Of a stretch of 64,000 nt of DNA, positions 53,645 through 62,957 are shown piece after piece. The DNA is from Sphingobacterium puteale (lineage in GTDB: Bacteria; Bacteroidota; Bacteroidia; Sphingobacteriales; Sphingobacteriaceae). The notes beneath the pieces were generated by a model. The model worked only from the letters and a program-made list of their open reading frames with translations. It did not search any database and was not told the DNA's origin. The stretch is from NCBI RefSeq assembly GCF_003627955.1, contig NZ_RBWS01000016.1, forward strand, positions 62,001 through 126,000. The letters run 5' to 3'. Within the stretch, counting starts at the first letter, position 1. Every line of letters begins with the position of its first letter. The position numbers were made by a program, and so were the translations under genes.

Positions 53645-56347
53645 CTATTTCGCAGAATAGGCACGAATGATCTTTTTTAGGTCGATCCCTTTGCCCAATA
53701 CAGGCTTAAAAATATCACCCATACTATTTATCCGTTCTATGGCATTAAAAATAGTAAAATCGGTCATCTTCAGTCCCTTCTTTACCTCGTCCCAGTGGAG
53801 TGGCATGGACACAGTAGCTCCAGGTTTTGGCCGGACAGAATAGACCGACGCAATAGTTGCGTGAGGTCTATTTTGAAGAAAATCCAGATACATCTTTCCT
53901 TTTCGGTCACGTACAGTACGATCGAGACTAGTATAAGCTGGTATTTCAGCATGCACCAAAGTCACGATGATACGCGCAAACTCTTTAGCTTGATCATAAG
54001 TATATTTGTTTCCCAAAGGAATATAAATATGAAGCCCTGTAGAACCGCTTGTCTTGCAATAACTAGGCACTCCCATATTGTCCAGAATCTGCTTGGTCAC
54101 CTGAGCTGCTTCGATCACCTGATCGAAAGAGTTTTTATCCGGATCAAGGTCGATGATACAGTAGGTTGGATGATCAGGTTTTTTAACTGTACTGTTCCAA
54201 GGATTCATTTCTATGCAACCGAGGTTGGCCATGTATAATAAAGTTGCTTCGTCCTTCCCGACGAGATAATGTCTATCCCGATTATCCGCTTCACTTTGAT
54301 ATAAATAAAGTTCAGCCCATTCCGGCGCGGTATCGGTAACATCTTTGAAATAGAACCCCTCTCCATTGATACCATTTGGGAATCGGTTCATGCTCTGAGG
54401 CCTACCTTTTAGGTATGGTAAGATGAAGGGTGCAACCTGGTAATAATAATTGATAAGGTCGCCTTTGGTGATCTTTTCCTTTGGCCAAAAAATCTTGTCA
54501 AGATTGGTAAACCTGAGCTCCTGCTTATTGATGTTTTTTACTTGAGTTTTCTCTGTTGGATTTAACAAGGTCTTGCGTCCTCCAGCCATACGCGATTTAA
54601 CCATATGATTCGTTTTATCTGCAACAATCTGTTGTACTGGCTCTTCCTTTTCGAGCATTATTTTCTTTGGATTTTTATCTTCCCGCATACCAACAAACGA
54701 AGGATGTCGCATAACGCCATCGTTCGTTATTTCCGTAAAACTGACCTCACATACGAGTTCAGGCCGCAACCAAGTCACCGATGCATGTGGTGGATTGGGA
54801 CGGAAGCGCGAAGGTTTGTTGACATTAGGTTCTTCTGCAAAAGGCGCCTCTTCTATGATCAATGGCTTAAATAATGTCATCATTTCTTTTTGCATCTTAG
54901 TATTGAAGCCGGTACCAACCTTTCCGGTATAAATGAGTTTTTTCTCTTCGTATATGCCTACAAGCAGACTACTAAATAACTTACCTGAATCATCGTTTAG
55001 GGTATAACCACCAATAACAACTTCCTGACGCTTATTGGCTTTAATTTTTAACCAGTCATGTGAGCGGTTATTCGCATGATAGCTACTATATTTTCGCTTA
55101 GCCATGATCCCTTCCAAGCCCAGCTTTTTCGCTTCCTTAAGAAAGTCGGCACCGGAAGTATCAAAACTCTCACTGAAAAGAATTTGTTCGTTCTGCGGAA
55201 GTACAGTTTTTAAAATGGCTTTTCTTTCGAGAAGAGATAGGCTCTTTAAATCTTTACCCTCATACCACAAGATATCAAATACATAATAGACAAGATCACC
55301 GTCGGCTTCACTGCGCCAATTCTGCAGACCTCCGAAATTTGCTACACCATTTTTGTCCAATACAACCACTTCCCCATCCATAATCGCATTGATTTTTATT
55401 TTCTTGAGCTGATCGTAAATGGGGTAAAACTTTTCGTTGAAACTCTTGTCATTTCGAGACTTCAGTTCCACTTCCCCTTTATGCATAAAGGCAACCGCCC
55501 GATAACCGTCCCATTTTACCTCATAAACCCAGTCACCATTATCAAAAGGTTTATCAACCAAGGTTGCAAGCATAGGCTCAATATGGGTATAAAAGGCTTG
55601 CGCGGGAGATTTTTTCAACAGTTTATCTGGCACCATCTGAGTTTCTAATGGTTCTTCAGGCTTTGCTTCAGACTGTTCGCTAATCATTTCAGCAGCCTTT
55701 TTTGTTGTACTGTGTTTATCTTTTAGTGTGCTATCTTTTTTAACAATCTTTTTCCCATATACCTTATCGGGTGATTTTTCCATCTGCGCTATGGTCTTAC
55801 CGGAGATAACGGATTTATCTTTTTTTGTGATATCCTGATCGCTTGCATATTTATCCTCAAGTTTCATCAGCAACCAGCCGTTATCCCCTCGTCCATGAAC
55901 CTTGACCAGTGCAAATTCTCCTTTCAGCTTTTTTCCATGAAGCCTAAATTTTAACTTTCCGGAATAGAGCTGGTGTCTGAGACTTTTGTCCATGGTGGCG
56001 ATATCATCCTTTGCACCTTCTACGGACTCATAAGTTCCTTGATCCCAAACGATAACAGTTCCGCCACCGTATTGACCTTTAGGAATAATTCCCTCAAAAA
56101 TTCGATAATCATAGGGATGATCTTCGACCATCATAGCAAGTCGCTTGATCGTTGGATCCATAGAAGGCCCCTTTGGTACGGCCCAGCTTTTCAGCACTCC
56201 ATCCATCTCTAAGCGAAAATCATAATGCAAATGAGAGGCATCATGTTTCTGTACAACAAATCTCAGTTCCTTGCCGTTCGGCTTTCCGCCAAAGGGTTCC
56301 GGTGTTTTTTCGGCAGTGCGTTTGTCTCTATATTTCATTAATCCCAT
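53645..56347 (-). CDS. ligD: DNA ligase D, three-domain (phosphoesterase-ligase-polymerase)
   Basis: 900 residues; the Met at 56338 is an alternative start. Order: 3'-phosphoesterase domain (~30-165: HDASHLHYDFRLEMDG, WAVPKGPS, MMVEDHPYDY, GQYGGGTVIVWD), a charged linker (~170-245), ATP-dependent ligase (~250-580) with the adenylated Lys in YEVKWDGYRA (Lys 278) and motif MDGEVVV, then a linker and the archaeo-eukaryotic primase-type polymerase (~610-900) with CIIDLDPD and KTSGSTGLHIYIPLG. LigD repairs double-strand breaks by end joining with Ku. No ku gene lies in the window. Stand-alone on the minus strand. Confidence 0.95.
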   Translation of the reverse strand: MGLMKYRDKRTAEKTPEPFGGKPNGKELRFVVQKHDASHLHYDFRLEMDGVLKSWAVPKGPSMDPTIKRLAMMVEDHPYDYRIFEGIIPKGQYGGGTVIVWDQGTYESVEGAKDDIATMDKSLRHQLYSGKLKFRLHGKKLKGEFALVKVHGRGDNGWLLMKLEDKYASDQDITKKDKSVISGKTIAQMEKSPDKVYGKKIVKKDSTLKDKHSTTKKAAEMISEQSEAKPEEPLETQMVPDKLLKKSPAQAFYTHIEPMLATLVDKPFDNGDWVYEVKWDGYRAVAFMHKGEVELKSRNDKSFNEKFYPIYDQLKKIKINAIMDGEVVVLDKNGVANFGGLQNWRSEADGDLVYYVFDILWYEGKDLKSLSLLERKAILKTVLPQNEQILFSESFDTSGADFLKEAKKLGLEGIMAKRKYSSYHANNRSHDWLKIKANKRQEVVIGGYTLNDDSGKLFSSLLVGIYEEKKLIYTGKVGTGFNTKMQKEMMTLFKPLIIEEAPFAEEPNVNKPSRFRPNPPHASVTWLRPELVCEVSFTEITNDGVMRHPSFVGMREDKNPKKIMLEKEEPVQQIVADKTNHMVKSRMAGGRKTLLNPTEKTQVKNINKQELRFTNLDKIFWPKEKITKGDLINYYYQVAPFILPYLKGRPQSMNRFPNGINGEGFYFKDVTDTAPEWAELYLYQSEADNRDRHYLVGKDEATLLYMANLGCIEMNPWNSTVKKPDHPTYCIIDLDPDKNSFDQVIEAAQVTKQILDNMGVPSYCKTSGSTGLHIYIPLGNKYTYDQAKEFARIIVTLVHAEIPAYTSLDRTVRDRKGKMYLDFLQNRPHATIASVYSVRPKPGATVSMPLHWDEVKKGLKMTDFTIFNAIERINSMGDIFKPVLGKGIDLKKIIRAYSAK

Positions 56348-56530
56348 AGCACCATTTTTTAATGATAAATAATGTTAATCATAACACAATGCTGCAACTA
56401 AAAAGGTTTAAATAAACAACATATATTTCTCATGAACGGTGCTATAATTTTCATTTCACCTCCAATACCCATGTAACATTTTAAATACATTGGCACAGCA
56501 TTTGTATCGGGTGTCATAAAAATACTAACT

Positions 56531-57298
56531 ATGAAAATAAATTTAATTTTCACTGCATTAGCAGCCACAATGCTGTTAGGCAGTTGTAGTGAGGATGATT
56601 ACCGATCTACTCCCACAACTCCCGTTACCATTAAAATTACGGACGCTCCTGGTTATTATGATGCCATTCACCTAAACATTGATGAAGTTGAAATACGTAC
56701 AAGTTCAGGCAGTGAAAGTTTAGATGTTGACGGAAACCCATTTAACATTCTCAATTATACAATGGGTAAAGATACCGTAATTGCGGGTGATGACGTTCCT
56801 TCAGGTATGATTCAGGAAATCAGACTAAAACTTGAAGATGAGGGGAATGAAATCTGGGTTGATGGGACCCGTCATCCGCTCACAACGCCCAGCGGTCAGT
56901 CTTCGGGAGTTAAGATAAAAGTGCAAGACGAACTGATTCCTAATGTCGCCTATACTCTTTTACTTGATTTTGATGCATCGAAGTCAATCGTACAAACTGG
57001 CAATGGTAAATACCTGCTTAAACCGGTCATCCGTGCAATTCCAGTAGCGACTTCAGGTGCAATTACCGGTACTGTTAATCCTGCAGCTTCACTGGCACAT
57101 GTGTTCGCCATCAATGGAGTCGATACCGTTGGAACTTTAGCTAATTCCGTCGGGAAATTCTATTTTCCGGGTATTTCAGAAGGCACATACAAAATCGTTA
57201 TTCAACCTACAGTGTCAGGTTACATGGACAAAACTATTGAAGGCGTTCAAGTCGTAAAGGGAAGCGTTAAAGATATAGGTACTATTTCAGTCCAATAA
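56531..57298 (+). CDS. DUF4382-type lipoprotein
   Basis: 255 residues. Lipobox LLGSC (Cys ~19). The first domain (VTIKITDAPGYYDAIHLNIDEVEIR ... LLDFDASKSIV) fits DUF4382. Residues ~175-255 form a carboxypeptidase-regulatory-like domain (GAITGTVNPAASLAHVFAI, GKFYFPGISEGTYKIVIQPT). DUF4382 proteins are exported, of unknown function, and frequently single genes in Bacteroidota. A terminator follows at 57323. Confidence 0.85.
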   Translation: MKINLIFTALAATMLLGSCSEDDYRSTPTTPVTIKITDAPGYYDAIHLNIDEVEIRTSSGSESLDVDGNPFNILNYTMGKDTVIAGDDVPSGMIQEIRLKLEDEGNEIWVDGTRHPLTTPSGQSSGVKIKVQDELIPNVAYTLLLDFDASKSIVQTGNGKYLLKPVIRAIPVATSGAITGTVNPAASLAHVFAINGVDTVGTLANSVGKFYFPGISEGTYKIVIQPTVSGYMDKTIEGVQVVKGSVKDIGTISVQ

Positions 57299-57322
57299 CA
57301 ACCGTTAGCGAACAAGAAGCCA

Positions 57323-57382
57323 ATTACGATTATATTCAAAAAGCCCGGATCTTTCTTGAATATAATCGTAATAGCTTTTTTT
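57323..57382 (+). terminator. Intrinsic terminator after the DUF4382 gene
   Basis: Perfect 17-bp stem ATTACGATTATATTCAA (57323-57339) / TTGAATATAATCGTAAT (57356-57372) followed by AGC and eight T. Confidence 0.85.
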
Positions 57383-57612
57383 TGCGTTTCATATCGTTCG
57401 CTCCCTTTATGAAACAGCTCAACTACCAATGGACAGCATATTGGTAAAGAGACGGTAGTAGGGCGAAGACAAAAAATGCCTATTGTCATTCAAAACCCGA
57501 CGATTACATTAAAAAGTATGGTCTTATTATGTTAAACTTTTTGAATTAACACTTTTTAACCGATATATACCGTAGCTTAGCACTTTATCAACAATTAGAA
57601 TCAACCAACAGA

Positions 57613-58644
57613 ATGCCCTTTTTAGATCATGTACTCCAAACCCCCAGCTACGGATGGAAAGACGACAATGGAGACCTTATTAAACCGAGCCCAAAACAGA
57701 TATTCAGCGAATTTTTCAAAAGATTGAATGTTTTTAAGGACCAACGCAACTGGCTCCCCTTTTTTAGCTGGCTGAAAGTAGCTTGTCTTATTCCATTTTT
57801 CTTTGTTTTTCTCTTTGCCCACCTTAGCTGGTGGACGGTCCTGGCAGCTTTTATCTACAGTATGATCGTTATGGGTACGCATGGTACCATCTGGCATCAT
57901 CGGTTTTCCACACATGGTGCCTTTAAATTTAGAAACTCCTTCTGGCGTTTCTTTACGCAAAATCTTACTATAAATGTAATACCCGAAGAAATTTATGTAA
58001 TTTCTCATCATGTCCACCATGCAAAATCCGATCAACCCGGAGATCCGTACAATGCACAGGCAGGATTTCTCTATTGCTTCTTAGCAGATGTAAACCATCA
58101 ACCCATTGCCAAAGATCTGAACGAAAACTCTTATAACCGTGTAAAACTGCTTATGAAGCACACTGGGGTTACCGCCAATAGCTATGCACAATATCAAAAA
58201 TGGGGCTCTTATGTTAATCCGACCCATGCGATTCTATCTTGGGTGTTGAACTGGTCATTTTGGTATATTGTATTCTTTTTGATCGGTGGACACGCTCTGG
58301 CTTGTTGCTTGTTTGGTGCGGCTGGATTTTGGGCCATTGGTGTACGTACTTTTAATTATGAAGGCCATGCCAAAGGTGAAGATAAACAACGGGAAGGGAT
58401 AGATTTTAATGAAAAAGACAAATCCATCAATCAACTTTGGCCCGGTATCGTAGCGGGCGAGTGGCACAACAACCATCACCTCTATCCCAAAAGCGCCCGT
58501 AGTGGCTTTAGGCCTTACCAGATCGACTTGGCCTGGTGTTATATCAAGTTGATGCACAAGTTAGGTGCCGTCAGTAGCTATCGCGACGACAAAAAACGGT
58601 TCAATGAGCAGTACCACAAGCCTTATATTGATGCCAAAAAATAA
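57613..58644 (+). CDS. Membrane fatty acid desaturase
   Basis: 343 residues. The three histidine boxes of acyl desaturases are present: HGTIWHHRFSTHG (HxxxxH), ISHHVHHAKSD (HxxHH) and EWHNNHHLYPKSARSGF (HxxHH). Hydrophobic helices lie at ~45-85 (VACLIPFFFVFLFAHLSWW) and ~200-245 (WSFWYIVFFLIGGHALACC). It introduces a double bond, most often delta-9, using a di-iron centre and adjusts membrane fluidity. Followed by a hairpin at 58702. Confidence 0.9.
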   Translation: MPFLDHVLQTPSYGWKDDNGDLIKPSPKQIFSEFFKRLNVFKDQRNWLPFFSWLKVACLIPFFFVFLFAHLSWWTVLAAFIYSMIVMGTHGTIWHHRFSTHGAFKFRNSFWRFFTQNLTINVIPEEIYVISHHVHHAKSDQPGDPYNAQAGFLYCFLADVNHQPIAKDLNENSYNRVKLLMKHTGVTANSYAQYQKWGSYVNPTHAILSWVLNWSFWYIVFFLIGGHALACCLFGAAGFWAIGVRTFNYEGHAKGEDKQREGIDFNEKDKSINQLWPGIVAGEWHNNHHLYPKSARSGFRPYQIDLAWCYIKLMHKLGAVSSYRDDKKRFNEQYHKPYIDAKK

Positions 58645-58701
58645 CAATTAAAAAAGAGTAATATTGCTATAAACTATTTCACTGGCATTTACCCCTCACG
58701 A

Positions 58702-58747
58702 ATCAACAAACAAAGCCGCTAAAGATGGAGCTACTTTGTTTGTTGAT
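58702..58747 (+). terminator. Hairpin after the desaturase
   Basis: Perfect 14-bp stem ATCAACAAACAAAG (58702-58715) / CTTTGTTTGTTGAT (58734-58747) with 18-base loop. No T run follows, so activity is uncertain. Confidence 0.5.
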
Positions 58748-58978
58748 CCCAACTCTTAATTTAATAATTCATCCGCACGAAATACTATAAATTAATTCTA
58801 TAAATCCAAACGATGGCACCATGCATTGTTTTTTATAAAAAACGTTTACTAATAAATGGTTATTTCTTAGGTTGCGATTCTTCGATTCCTATCATTCAGG
58901 TATAAACGCAGCAAGTTGCGTATTACTTCGGTCAACTTTAAACCTCTTCGATCGGTTCTATATAAAAAAGACAATTAT
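58748..58978. other. Intergenic region
   Basis: A/T-rich, apparently without gene; part of the 334-bp gap between the desaturase and the acidic-protein gene. I see no strong promoter motif. Confidence 0.4.
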
Positions 58979-59272
58979 ATGAAACCATTCAATAACCCAA
59001 AAATTGTACATCGGGGTATGTACATCTTTCTTATGACAATTATTCCCAACCCGGACCCAAGGGAACCAAGCCCAGATCTAAGTAAGCAAAATAAAGGCAT
59101 TTTCACAGACGAAGACGATCGCACAGCAGATCCGGACGATCATAATAACAATCCAAATACAGATTTATCAGGTATTAAAGATGATCGCACACATGATCCT
59201 GATGAGGCTCAGGATGAGCAGGAAGACAAAGAAAATGATAAACCTGATTTATCGGGGGACATTAACGTCTAA
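58979..59272 (+). CDS. Small acidic, low-complexity protein
   Basis: 97 residues from the ATG at 58979; the frame is open to an ATG at 58916. After a short basic start the protein is highly acidic and probably disordered. It contains an internal duplication: DDRTADPDD ... NPNTDLSG and DDRTHDPDE ... NDKPDLSG. No known family. Expression is plausible from the coherent composition, and the neighbours are stress-type genes, but the role is unknown. Confidence 0.55.
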   Translation: MKPFNNPKIVHRGMYIFLMTIIPNPDPREPSPDLSKQNKGIFTDEDDRTADPDDHNNNPNTDLSGIKDDRTHDPDEAQDEQEDKENDKPDLSGDINV

Positions 59273-59450
59273 AAAACGCCCATGCATTGGAATTGTAATT
59301 ATTGAATCTCACTGTTATCATACCATTTTTAAAGTTTCGATAACCAGCTCGTAAAAATACTGAGCAAAGGATTAAATACCTGAATCGCATATAGGGCAAA
59401 CGGAGCAGCCCTTTGATAGGTTTATTAAATGTAAATAAATCAAATTTAAT

Positions 59451-59918
59451 ATGGAAAATAACATCAATAACCCCGAAATTATCAATGACATTATCAAGAT
59501 CAATAACGATAGAATCGAAGGCTACAACAAAGCGATAGAACTTGCACACAACCACGGACTGCATGAACTGGAACCAGACTTTAGAAAATACATCGATCAA
59601 TCCCAATCGTTTATTGCAGATTTGACACCTTACATGGAACTTGAAGGAAAAGAGCCTACAGACGGTACCATGCTCAGTGGTAAACTTTTTAGAGCTTGGA
59701 TGGGTATAAAAGTGAATGTCACTGGCAACGATAAAAAAAGCCTGCTGGAAAGCTGTGAAAAAGGTGAGGACGCCTTTAAAGCCACTTATAAAAAGGTGCT
59801 GGAGGAAGACACTGATGAGCTAACGCCCAATTTAAAAAATGTACTGGCAATGCAATTAAACAAACAGCTGGAAGCGCATGACAACATAAAAATGTTGCGT
59901 GATAATGCTTCGCTATAA
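59451..59918 (+). CDS. DUF2383/PA2169-type four-helix protein
   Basis: 155 residues, almost entirely helical. It fits the PA2169-like DUF2383 family: INDIIKINNDRIEGYNKAIE, a middle DGTMLSGKLFRAWMGIKV with the DGTxxGxxHRxWM-like signature, and LESCEKGEDAFKATYKKVLE at the third helix. The fold is ferritin-like, and the family is associated with stress conditions; its biochemical role is not established. Followed by a terminator between convergent genes. Confidence 0.85.
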   Translation: MENNINNPEIINDIIKINNDRIEGYNKAIELAHNHGLHELEPDFRKYIDQSQSFIADLTPYMELEGKEPTDGTMLSGKLFRAWMGIKVNVTGNDKKSLLESCEKGEDAFKATYKKVLEEDTDELTPNLKNVLAMQLNKQLEAHDNIKMLRDNASL

Positions 59919-59967
59919 ATAACGACTGACAAGGTTAAATTAACATCTGGATTTCTTCACAATCCTA

Positions 59968-59994
59968 ATACCGAAGCGCTAAATGCTTCGGTAT
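59968..59994. terminator. Bidirectional terminator
   Basis: Perfect 10-bp stem ATACCGAAGC (59968-59977) / GCTTCGGTAT (59985-59994) with 7-base loop, followed by CATTATTTT; between convergent genes. Confidence 0.75.
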
Positions 59995-60014
59995 CATTAT
60001 TTTAAACATATAGA

Positions 60015-60272
60015 TTACTCTTTATTCAGGTTTCTGGATTTTAGTTCATCATCAAGAGCTTCGTCATTTTTTTTCCAACGCATAAATGCCCAAGCGCCCA
60101 TGACGAGGAGCATAAATGTGAAAATAGTAATACCCTTATTCACGATACCATAAATCAATACACCGGCACAAAATCCAACTAGCACGGCGTTGATCAGTTT
60201 GTTGCTTTTTTGCTGCTTTTTTCTTTCCAATAATTCCTGGTCAGTCAATTCATTTAATTCTCGTTCTTTCAT
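60015..60272 (-). CDS. Small membrane protein
   Basis: 85 residues. A charged N-terminal helix (ERELNELTDQELLERKKQQK), two transmembrane helices (LINAVLVGFCAGVLIYGIV and ITIFTFMLLVMGAWAFM) and a charged C-terminus. No catalytic residues. Similar small proteins with the LTDQELLxRKKQQK start are frequent in Sphingobacteriaceae and unannotated. The role is unknown. Confidence 0.65.
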   Translation of the reverse strand: MKERELNELTDQELLERKKQQKSNKLINAVLVGFCAGVLIYGIVNKGITIFTFMLLVMGAWAFMRWKKNDEALDDELKSRNLNKE

Positions 60273-60637
60273 AGTGTCAATATTTTGGTCAGTCCATATG
60301 AATCAAATATACACACAAAAAATTATCCGCATATGTCACTGCAAGGATATCTACTCTTTTTTTTTCCAGAAGATGGATACCTTAAATTCTTTTATGTAAT
60401 TTAAAACTTTTTGAGTTTAAGAAAGTCTGGGATCCTATGCATTGATAACGGGAAAATCCGTTATTAAATCATCTTAAAAACTAAACGTGCCAACAAAAAA
60501 GTCTACATGAAATAATATATGTAGACTTTTGGATCTATTCATTGCCTGCGATTCAGCTATATGTTTATTCCTATATATGCTGTTCCCACCCCTTTAAAAG
60601 GTTATCTTTCTTATATTGGGCGGGCGTAAATGATATC
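60273..60637. other. Intergenic region
   Basis: Holds the terminator of the stress protein gene to the right (60497-60530) and the promoter side of the small membrane protein gene. No gene seen. Confidence 0.5.
60497..60530 (-). terminator. Terminator of the PPOX-type gene
   Basis: Perfect 12-bp stem AAAAGTCTACAT (60497-60508) / ATGTAGACTTTT (60519-60530) with 10-base loop; on the minus strand it ends in a T run, 107 bp after the stop. Confidence 0.75.
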
Positions 60638-61156
60638 TTAGCTTCCGGCTCTGAGATTTAAATCCCCTTCCTTGCCAATATCCTCGGAATGACCAGTTAC
60701 CGTCGCCTTCAGCATGTTAAAAATATTGACAATCTTATTGGAATTCGAATCCCAATAATGCGCATCTTGAGGAGTTACACGCACTAGCCGGATATTGGGG
60801 TCTTCCTTCCCCTTTTTAAACCAGCCTTCCATCATTTTGTTCCAGTAACGATCAATTCTTGCCTGATCCCTGGATAAACTGGCCGTACCATTGACGCTCA
60901 AAAAAGTATAATTTTTTGGATCTGCATAAAAGAGCGACACTCTAGGATCGTTTTCGATATTTTGATGAGTTTCGCTTTCTGCGGAACAAATATACCATAT
61001 GTCCCCCGCAGGGTCAACCTCCTGTCTACTCATAGGAACACCATGTGGATATACAGACTCTTTGCTAAAAGAACAAATAGTACCTACGTCGATCTGATCA
61101 ATGATTGTTTTCAGTTTATCCAATGCTTCCTGATTTTTCATATTTTTCTCTGCCAT
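60638..61156 (-). CDS. Pyridoxamine 5'-phosphate oxidase-like general stress protein
   Basis: 172 residues from the ATG at 61156 (MAEKNMKNQEALDKL); the frame is open eight codons further. The split-barrel flavin-binding fold is visible: IDQIDVGTICSFSK, VPMSRQEVDPAGDIWYICS, DPRVSLFYADPKNYTFLSVNG, and the C-terminal VRVTPQDAHYWDS. This matches the general stress protein 26-like subgroup of PPOX proteins, which bind FMN or FAD and whose reaction is not established. Single gene with its own terminator. Confidence 0.85.
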   Translation of the reverse strand: MAEKNMKNQEALDKLKTIIDQIDVGTICSFSKESVYPHGVPMSRQEVDPAGDIWYICSAESETHQNIENDPRVSLFYADPKNYTFLSVNGTASLSRDQARIDRYWNKMMEGWFKKGKEDPNIRLVRVTPQDAHYWDSNSNKIVNIFNMLKATVTGHSEDIGKEGDLNLRAGS

Positions 61157-61655
61157 AATATGTCGTTTACTATTGAACAACCACTCCCATCAAATAGTTC
61201 GATTAAGTTTGAAACTTGCTACAGGTACATATCCGGTAAAAGATTATATTTCCTGGACAATATTATCGACATCTTACATCAACTTTATGCTATCGCAAAC
61301 GACTTATATAACAGCGAAATCCACCGTATAAAGTTCATTTCCGTAAATGGATACGTTCGAAGAATCTATTCCGTTATAACTTCTATTATCATCGCCTATG
61401 TATAATTATTCTTCCTGACATTAAATCAACCATTTGTTTGGGGTAATATGGATAAATTGTAGACATAAACAAATAAAAGATGATTGAAAGAATAGCAACC
61501 TATTGGAATGGAAGAGATGATCTTATTAGCACTTCCATAGTTTCCCTCCAACTCGAAGTCGAGTCTTTTTAGGTTACCATCTTTGGAAAAAGAACTTTGG
61601 ACTCGTTTTGCCAACACAGACCTACAGAATTATTTTTGGCCCTTGCTGTATTATA
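61157..61655. other. Gene-poor stretch
   Basis: About 500 bp without a convincing gene. Open frames here have no recognisable product and overlap one another on both strands. Nothing else conspicuous. Confidence 0.5.
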
Positions 61656-61692
61656 TTTACTAATAAAAATAGTAATTTTACATAAATTACTA
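61656..61692. promoter_or_regulatory. Overlapping inverted repeats before the DNA-repair operon
   Basis: TAGTAATTT-TACAT-AAATTACTA (61670-61692, perfect 9-bp arms). A third half-site TTTACTA at 61656-61662 also pairs with TAGTAA. The block ends 12 bp before the start at 61704, a typical place for a repressor site. The regulator is unknown. Confidence 0.5.
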
Positions 61693-61703
61693 AAATATTG
61701 ATC

Positions 61704-62957
61704 ATGATTGGATTTGACGATAAGTTGAGAATCTTAGCTGATGCGGCAAAATATGATGTCAGCTGTAGCTCCAGTGGGGGAAAGCGCAAAAATACCAATG
61801 GCATTGGTGATGCATCAGCGAGCGGTATCTGCCATACCTATACCGAGGATGGCCGGTGTGTCTCCCTGCTGAAGATTTTAATGACCAACTATTGTATCTA
61901 CGATTGCTCATTTTGTGTCAGCAGACGTAGCAATGATGTCCAACGAGCTGCATTTTCAGTTAAGGAAGTCGTCGACCTGACGATGAATTTCTATCGCCGT
62001 AATTATATTGAAGGCCTGTTTTTAAGTTCCGGTATTTTTAAATCCGCAGATTATACGATGGAAAGATTGATGCTCGTCGTAAAAAAGCTTCGCACCGAAG
62101 AGAGATTTAATGGCTATATTCACTTAAAAGCTATCCCTGGAGCCAGCGAGTCTCTATTGAAGCAGGCCGGCCTATATGTTGACAGGATGAGTGTCAATCT
62201 GGAGATCCCTACGGAGGAGGGCTTAAAGCTTGTTGCCCCAGAAAAAGACCATCAATCCGTCCGTGAGCCTTTGGCAATTGTCAAAAATGAAATCCTTAAC
62301 ATTCAACAGCATAAAAATATTGTCAAAAAACTACCGTTGTTTGTCCCTGCAGGCCAAAGTACACAGATGGTCATTGGAGCTACCCCAGAGACAGACCTAC
62401 AGATTATGCGGACCGCTGATGAATTTTATAAAGATTATAAACTTAAGCGCGTTTACTATTCAGGTTATATACCCATAAACGCGACAGATAGTACGCTTCC
62501 GCAAATCGGCACTACACCTCCCCTTGTTCGTGAAAATAGACTTTATCAAACAGATTGGTTATTGCGGTTCTACGGATTCTCCCTTCATGAAATCCTAAAT
62601 ACCAAACATCAACAGCTTGAACTGGATATAGACCCCAAGCTCGCTTGGGCCTTACGTAATCCCCAATTTTTTCCGATCGATATCAATACGGCCGATTACA
62701 GCTCAATTATTCGAATTCCTGGAATTGGCAGACAGTCCGCAAACAAAATCGTGCAGGCACGTCAATACGGAAAATTAAAGGAATACCAGTTGCGTAAGCT
62801 AGGAATTGCGTTTAACAGAGCCAAATACTTTATGATTTGCGTAGATACCGTCATAAGTGCCGGATTTCATTACCCGGAACAGATTCGAAAAACTCTTATT
62901 GGACACCAGACCAGCACCAAATCAAATAGCATTCAAACGCAGTTAACATTATTTTGA
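61704..62957 (+). CDS. Putative DNA modification/repair radical SAM protein
   Basis: 417 residues from the ATG at 61704; a TTG two codons upstream is possible. The radical SAM motif is CIYDCSFC (CxxxCxxC), preceded by LLKILMTNY. The C-terminal part contains a helix-hairpin-helix of the DNA-binding type (IIRIPGIGRQSANKIVQARQYG). Both, with ICHTYTEDGRCVSLLK near the start, match the TIGR03916 family, which always travels with the TIGR03915 partner encoded next. The pair is thought to act in DNA repair, but the reaction is unknown. Stop and next start overlap by one base (TGATG). Confidence 0.9.
   Translation: MIGFDDKLRILADAAKYDVSCSSSGGKRKNTNGIGDASASGICHTYTEDGRCVSLLKILMTNYCIYDCSFCVSRRSNDVQRAAFSVKEVVDLTMNFYRRNYIEGLFLSSGIFKSADYTMERLMLVVKKLRTEERFNGYIHLKAIPGASESLLKQAGLYVDRMSVNLEIPTEEGLKLVAPEKDHQSVREPLAIVKNEILNIQQHKNIVKKLPLFVPAGQSTQMVIGATPETDLQIMRTADEFYKDYKLKRVYYSGYIPINATDSTLPQIGTTPPLVRENRLYQTDWLLRFYGFSLHEILNTKHQQLELDIDPKLAWALRNPQFFPIDINTADYSSIIRIPGIGRQSANKIVQARQYGKLKEYQLRKLGIAFNRAKYFMICVDTVISAGFHYPEQIRKTLIGHQTSTKSNSIQTQLTLF

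Noticed and set aside
61426-61804. Two ~60-codon minus-strand frames before the radical SAM gene
   Set aside because: One overlaps the radical SAM coding sequence; the other has no family and no promoter context.
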